Positions 61,811 through 64,000 of a DNA stretch of 64,000 bases are shown here, one piece after another. A program made the position numbers and the translations under genes. The stretch covers positions 124,001 through 188,000 of the forward strand of contig JAKASI010000004.1 of NCBI GenBank assembly GCA_021828185.1. The letters are read 5' to 3'. The notes under the pieces are model-generated. The model did not search any database and was not told the DNA's origin. It saw only the letters and a program-made list of their open reading frames with translations. Position 1 is the stretch's first letter. Every line of letters starts with the position of its first letter. Source of the DNA: an archaeon (GTDB taxonomy: Archaea > Thermoproteota > Nitrososphaeria > Nitrososphaerales > UBA183).

Positions 61811-62014
61811 CTACCATCTCGACCGTTCCAGGGTCCTCGACTTCTTGGTCGCCTTCTTCCAGGCCCTGTAGTGCTCCTTGCACAGGTAGGCCCTCCTCCC
61901 GTCCCCTCCGAGGTTCAGCCCGCTGTTCCCCATCTCGGCCCTGCTGAGAGACCGCTCCGCCAGGTTCTTGCACCCGGTGACGTCGCACCCTACTCCCTTG
62001 TCGACTTTCCCCAA
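61811..62014 (-). CDS. Small zinc-binding basic protein upstream of thrS
   Basis: A 67-residue protein: CDVTGC and a YLCKEHYRAWKK tail give a likely Cys/His zinc site, and the end is very basic, as in RNA-binding proteins. TTG 62014 is fixed by the TATA box about 31 bases upstream. Co-transcription with thrS suggests a translation-related role. Confidence 0.6.
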   Translation of the reverse strand: MGKVDKGVGCDVTGCKNLAERSLSRAEMGNSGLNLGGDGRRAYLCKEHYRAWKKATKKSRTLERSRW

Positions 62015-62041
62015 CTTTGCCGGCTGAACCTCCTCTCATTG

Positions 62042-62049
62042 TATATAAA
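62042..62049. promoter_or_regulatory. Shared TATA element for a divergent pair
   Basis: TATATAAA lies about 31 bases from TTG 62014 (minus) and 26 bases from GTG 62071 (plus). It is the only AT-rich element in the 56-base gap. Confidence 0.6.
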
Positions 62050-62070
62050 AACGGCCGGGCGGGGGTCGTC

Positions 62071-62640
62071 GTGCTAGACAGGCTGAGGACCAGGCTCCGG
62101 TCGTTCCTGAACTCTGTGGGGTCACTCTTCGCGCGCTCGGGGCTCTCGCCGACGGCCTACACGGTGATTGGGGTGGCGTTCTCCTTCCTGGCAGCGGCCG
62201 CGTACTCGACCTCAGGATACGCAGGAGAGCTCGCAGGCGGGGTGCTGGTCCTCGTCGCCGGCTGGTTCGACATCGTGGATGGCGCCGTGGCCAAGGTGAC
62301 AGGGAAGGCGTCCAAGACGGGGGCGTTCCTCGACTCGACCCTGGACCGGGTGGCCGAGGTCGCCCTCTTCGGAGGGGTGCTCCTCGGCGGGTACTCCACC
62401 CCCTTGCTCGTCCTCCTGGCGCTCTCGCTGAGCCTCCTCGTGAGCTACACCCGGGCGAAGGGGGACGCCCTGGGGGTGGCGCTGTCCGGGGTAGGGATCG
62501 GGGAGAGGAGCGAACGGCTCCTGCTGGTGGCGGTCTCCTCCATAGTCGGGCTCCTCTGGTGGGGGGTCGTCCTGGTGCTGGCGGTGGCCCTGTACACCTT
62601 CGTGGAGAGGACGCTCAGGGCGGTCAGGGCGCTGAAGTGA
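62071..62640 (+). CDS. CDP-alcohol phosphatidyltransferase family enzyme
   Basis: A protein of about 189 residues with six helices and the family motif D-x2-DG-x2-A-(R/K)-x8-G-x3-D-x3-D seen in DIVDGAVAKV and GAFLDSTLDR. The usual Arg is Lys here. It joins a polar head group to CDP-archaeol-type lipids in the membrane, possibly making archaetidylinositol phosphate. GTG 62071 is chosen from the TATA box; the longer frame begins on the promoter. Confidence 0.88.
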   Translation: MLDRLRTRLRSFLNSVGSLFARSGLSPTAYTVIGVAFSFLAAAAYSTSGYAGELAGGVLVLVAGWFDIVDGAVAKVTGKASKTGAFLDSTLDRVAEVALFGGVLLGGYSTPLLVLLALSLSLLVSYTRAKGDALGVALSGVGIGERSERLLLVAVSSIVGLLWWGVVLVLAVALYTFVERTLRAVRALK

Positions 62641-62649
62641 AGCGAGACC

Positions 62650-64000
62650 TTAGTGCATGAGGACCCTGTGGACAGCGTCAGAGTTGAGGGCGAGGGTAAC
62701 CCCGAGCGCAATGGCGGAGGAGGTCTGGACCTGAATCAGGCCGACGCCCGTTCCCGGCGCACCCTTGACGGCCCTCCGGACCATCCTCGGAAAGTGCCTG
62801 GTCAGGTTCATCGACTTCAGGGTGAAGAGGCCGAACCCGAACATCGAAAGCGCCAGGAACCAGACACCGTGTATGAAGACGAGCCAGGCGAGGAGGATGC
62901 CTGCGGCGCCCAGGAACAGCTCGACGATGGAGTTCCTGTCGTTCGAGAGGTGCTGGAAGTACGACGTCTTGGTCATCTCCTTCTCCCCCCCTGACTTGGG
63001 GGTCCTGTAGAGGAAGAAGCCCATCCGGTCGAATACCCCGTAGAAGAACCCGATGGAGCCCAGGACGAGCATCCCCCCGGAAGCGTACCCGAGCATCGGG
63101 ATGAGCGCCACGTTCCTGGCGGTCATCAGCCCCTGGACCTTCAGGGCCCAGGCTCCGGACGCGAGAGAGATCGCGAATGGGACGGCCACTATCGCCACGT
63201 AGACCGGGTCGCTGAAGATCGAGAAGGTAGGGGGGATCAGGTTGAAGACGACGGTGAAGGTGGAGAGGAAGGTGACGACGATCCAGCTCAGGCTGGAGAA
63301 TGGAGCCATGAGCATGAGGAGGAGCCCCACCTTCTTCCTCGCCGGGAGGCTCGGAGCCGCAAGTATCGCCCTCCAGTAGTTGGCGATGCACCTCCACCAC
63401 CCCTGTGACGTCCTGCCTACCTGCTTCTTCCATGCCTCAAGGGTGGACGGGTCCTCGCTCATTATCTTCACGTTGCTGAGATAGATCCCCCTCTTCCCCG
63501 CAAGGTACATCTTGATCGAGATATCCGTATCGTCGGCTATCCTCTGGTTCGACCATCCTCCGACCTCCCTCAGGTCCTTGGATCTGACGAGGGTCTGCCC
63601 TCCCTGGGCCGAGAACGGGGCGTCGATGTGGTAGGCGCCCATCTTGGACAAGGTGTCCCCGATGTCCTGGGACAGAGCGAAGAGCTTGGTGACCATGTTG
63701 TAGTCCCGGTTGTAATGGCCGTAGCGGTAGGACACGAACGCGGCGCGCGGGTGTGACTCGATGGCGTCGATCCCCTTGGTCAGCACGTCGGGAGAGACAA
63801 TGGAATCGGCGTCCAGGAGGAGGACGTATTCCCCTTCGACCTGCTCCATCGCCTTGTTGAGCGCCCCGCACTTGAAGAACTCCCTCGTGGGCCTCCGTGA
63901 GACCGCTGCCCTGATCCCCGCCCGGGCCAGGTCTTTCAGCTTCTCGTCGATTATCGACGACGTCTGGTCCGTGGAGTCGTCGGCGATGACGACCTGGATC
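62650..64000 (-). CDS. Membrane GT2 glycosyltransferase (cellulose synthase-like), 5' end beyond the window
   Basis: At least 450 residues are visible; the frame stays open to position 64000. The catalytic region shows VVIADDSTDQTSS, FFKCGALNKAMEQV, LLLDADSIV and the acceptor-site QRIADDTD-like stretch NQRIADDTDISIKM, then QGWWRCIANYWRAIL, close to Q-x-x-RW. Six or more membrane helices follow (residues about 200-400 from the visible start). Such enzymes synthesise and export polysaccharide. Only the C-terminal portion is here. Confidence 0.88.
   Translation of the reverse strand, partial: IQVVIADDSTDQTSSIIDEKLKDLARAGIRAAVSRRPTREFFKCGALNKAMEQVEGEYVLLLDADSIVSPDVLTKGIDAIESHPRAAFVSYRYGHYNRDYNMVTKLFALSQDIGDTLSKMGAYHIDAPFSAQGGQTLVRSKDLREVGGWSNQRIADDTDISIKMYLAGKRGIYLSNVKIMSEDPSTLEAWKKQVGRTSQGWWRCIANYWRAILAAPSLPARKKVGLLLMLMAPFSSLSWIVVTFLSTFTVVFNLIPPTFSIFSDPVYVAIVAVPFAISLASGAWALKVQGLMTARNVALIPMLGYASGGMLVLGSIGFFYGVFDRMGFFLYRTPKSGGEKEMTKTSYFQHLSNDRNSIVELFLGAAGILLAWLVFIHGVWFLALSMFGFGLFTLKSMNLTRHFPRMVRRAVKGAPGTGVGLIQVQTSSAIALGVTLALNSDAVHRVLMH

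Noticed and set aside
60367..61947. 526-codon open frame opposite thrS
   Set aside because: It is antisense to a well-conserved gene and shows the same Leu/Arg/His-rich shadow pattern.
1..64000. CRISPR arrays, rRNA genes and complete tRNA genes
   Set aside because: No regularly spaced repeats, rRNA-like stretch or full tRNA cloverleaf was found by eye on either strand.

Overview
The window is GC-rich (about 60% or more) archaeal chromosome. Information-processing genes place it: a TFB initiation factor, an Rpo12-type RNA polymerase subunit, a family B replicative polymerase, ThrRS with the archaeal editing domain, a DRG-type GTPase, and a CdvA-like PRC-barrel division protein. Many genes have a TATA-like box 24-32 bases before an ATG, GTG or TTG, which implies leaderless transcripts. 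CdvA-like protein plus this promoter style fits Thaumarchaeota/Nitrososphaeria. No ammonia-oxidation gene is present, so a non-nitrifying relative is possible, but the window alone cannot prove the lineage.

Layout. 0-4 kb: a membrane RecA-like protein, a frameshifted CruF-like gene, two SecB-like paralogues and small regulators. 4-8 kb: a CbbQ/NorQ-type AAA+ ATPase with an intein in its P-loop, then a chimera joining a co-chaperone-like N-terminus to an Ig-like surface protein. 8-16 kb: an AN1 finger/site-2 protease fusion, a decayed transposase-derived gene, cdvA-like, a small FtsX-type ABC system, a surface protein and an MFS transporter. 16-19.7 kb: the accessory stretch, with VapBC, an RHH regulator, a lower-GC island carrying a nuclease-like/HTH protein, and a broken CAP-like gene. 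20-31 kb: central metabolism (pgk-gap; mdh-fixA-fixB-fixCX-glyA; a second divergent mdh). 31-46 kb: membrane proteins, DRG GTPase, dehydrogenase plus LsrF-like aldolase, CPBP protease, dUTPase-like protein, YhfC/ABC system, TFB, regulators and a glycosyltransferase. 46-64 kb: GlyRS, cation antiporter, the HMG-CoA synthase/thiolase/OB-fold operon, glycan genes, PolB, agmatine-to-putrescine genes, ThrRS, a CDP-alcohol transferase and a truncated GT2 gene.

The genes suggest an organism with triose-phosphate metabolism, two malate dehydrogenases feeding NADH into an ETF/FixABCX electron-transfer system, mevalonate synthesis of isoprenoid lipids, polyamine synthesis, and cell-surface glycosylation. 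The most notable items are the P-loop intein followed by a chimeric partner gene, a FixA with a helical insertion, several divergent gene pairs sharing one TATA element, two conserved-family genes broken by an in-frame TAG, three intergenic copies of a four-hexamer RTCGAY-like repeat, and the 17-19 kb nuclease island.
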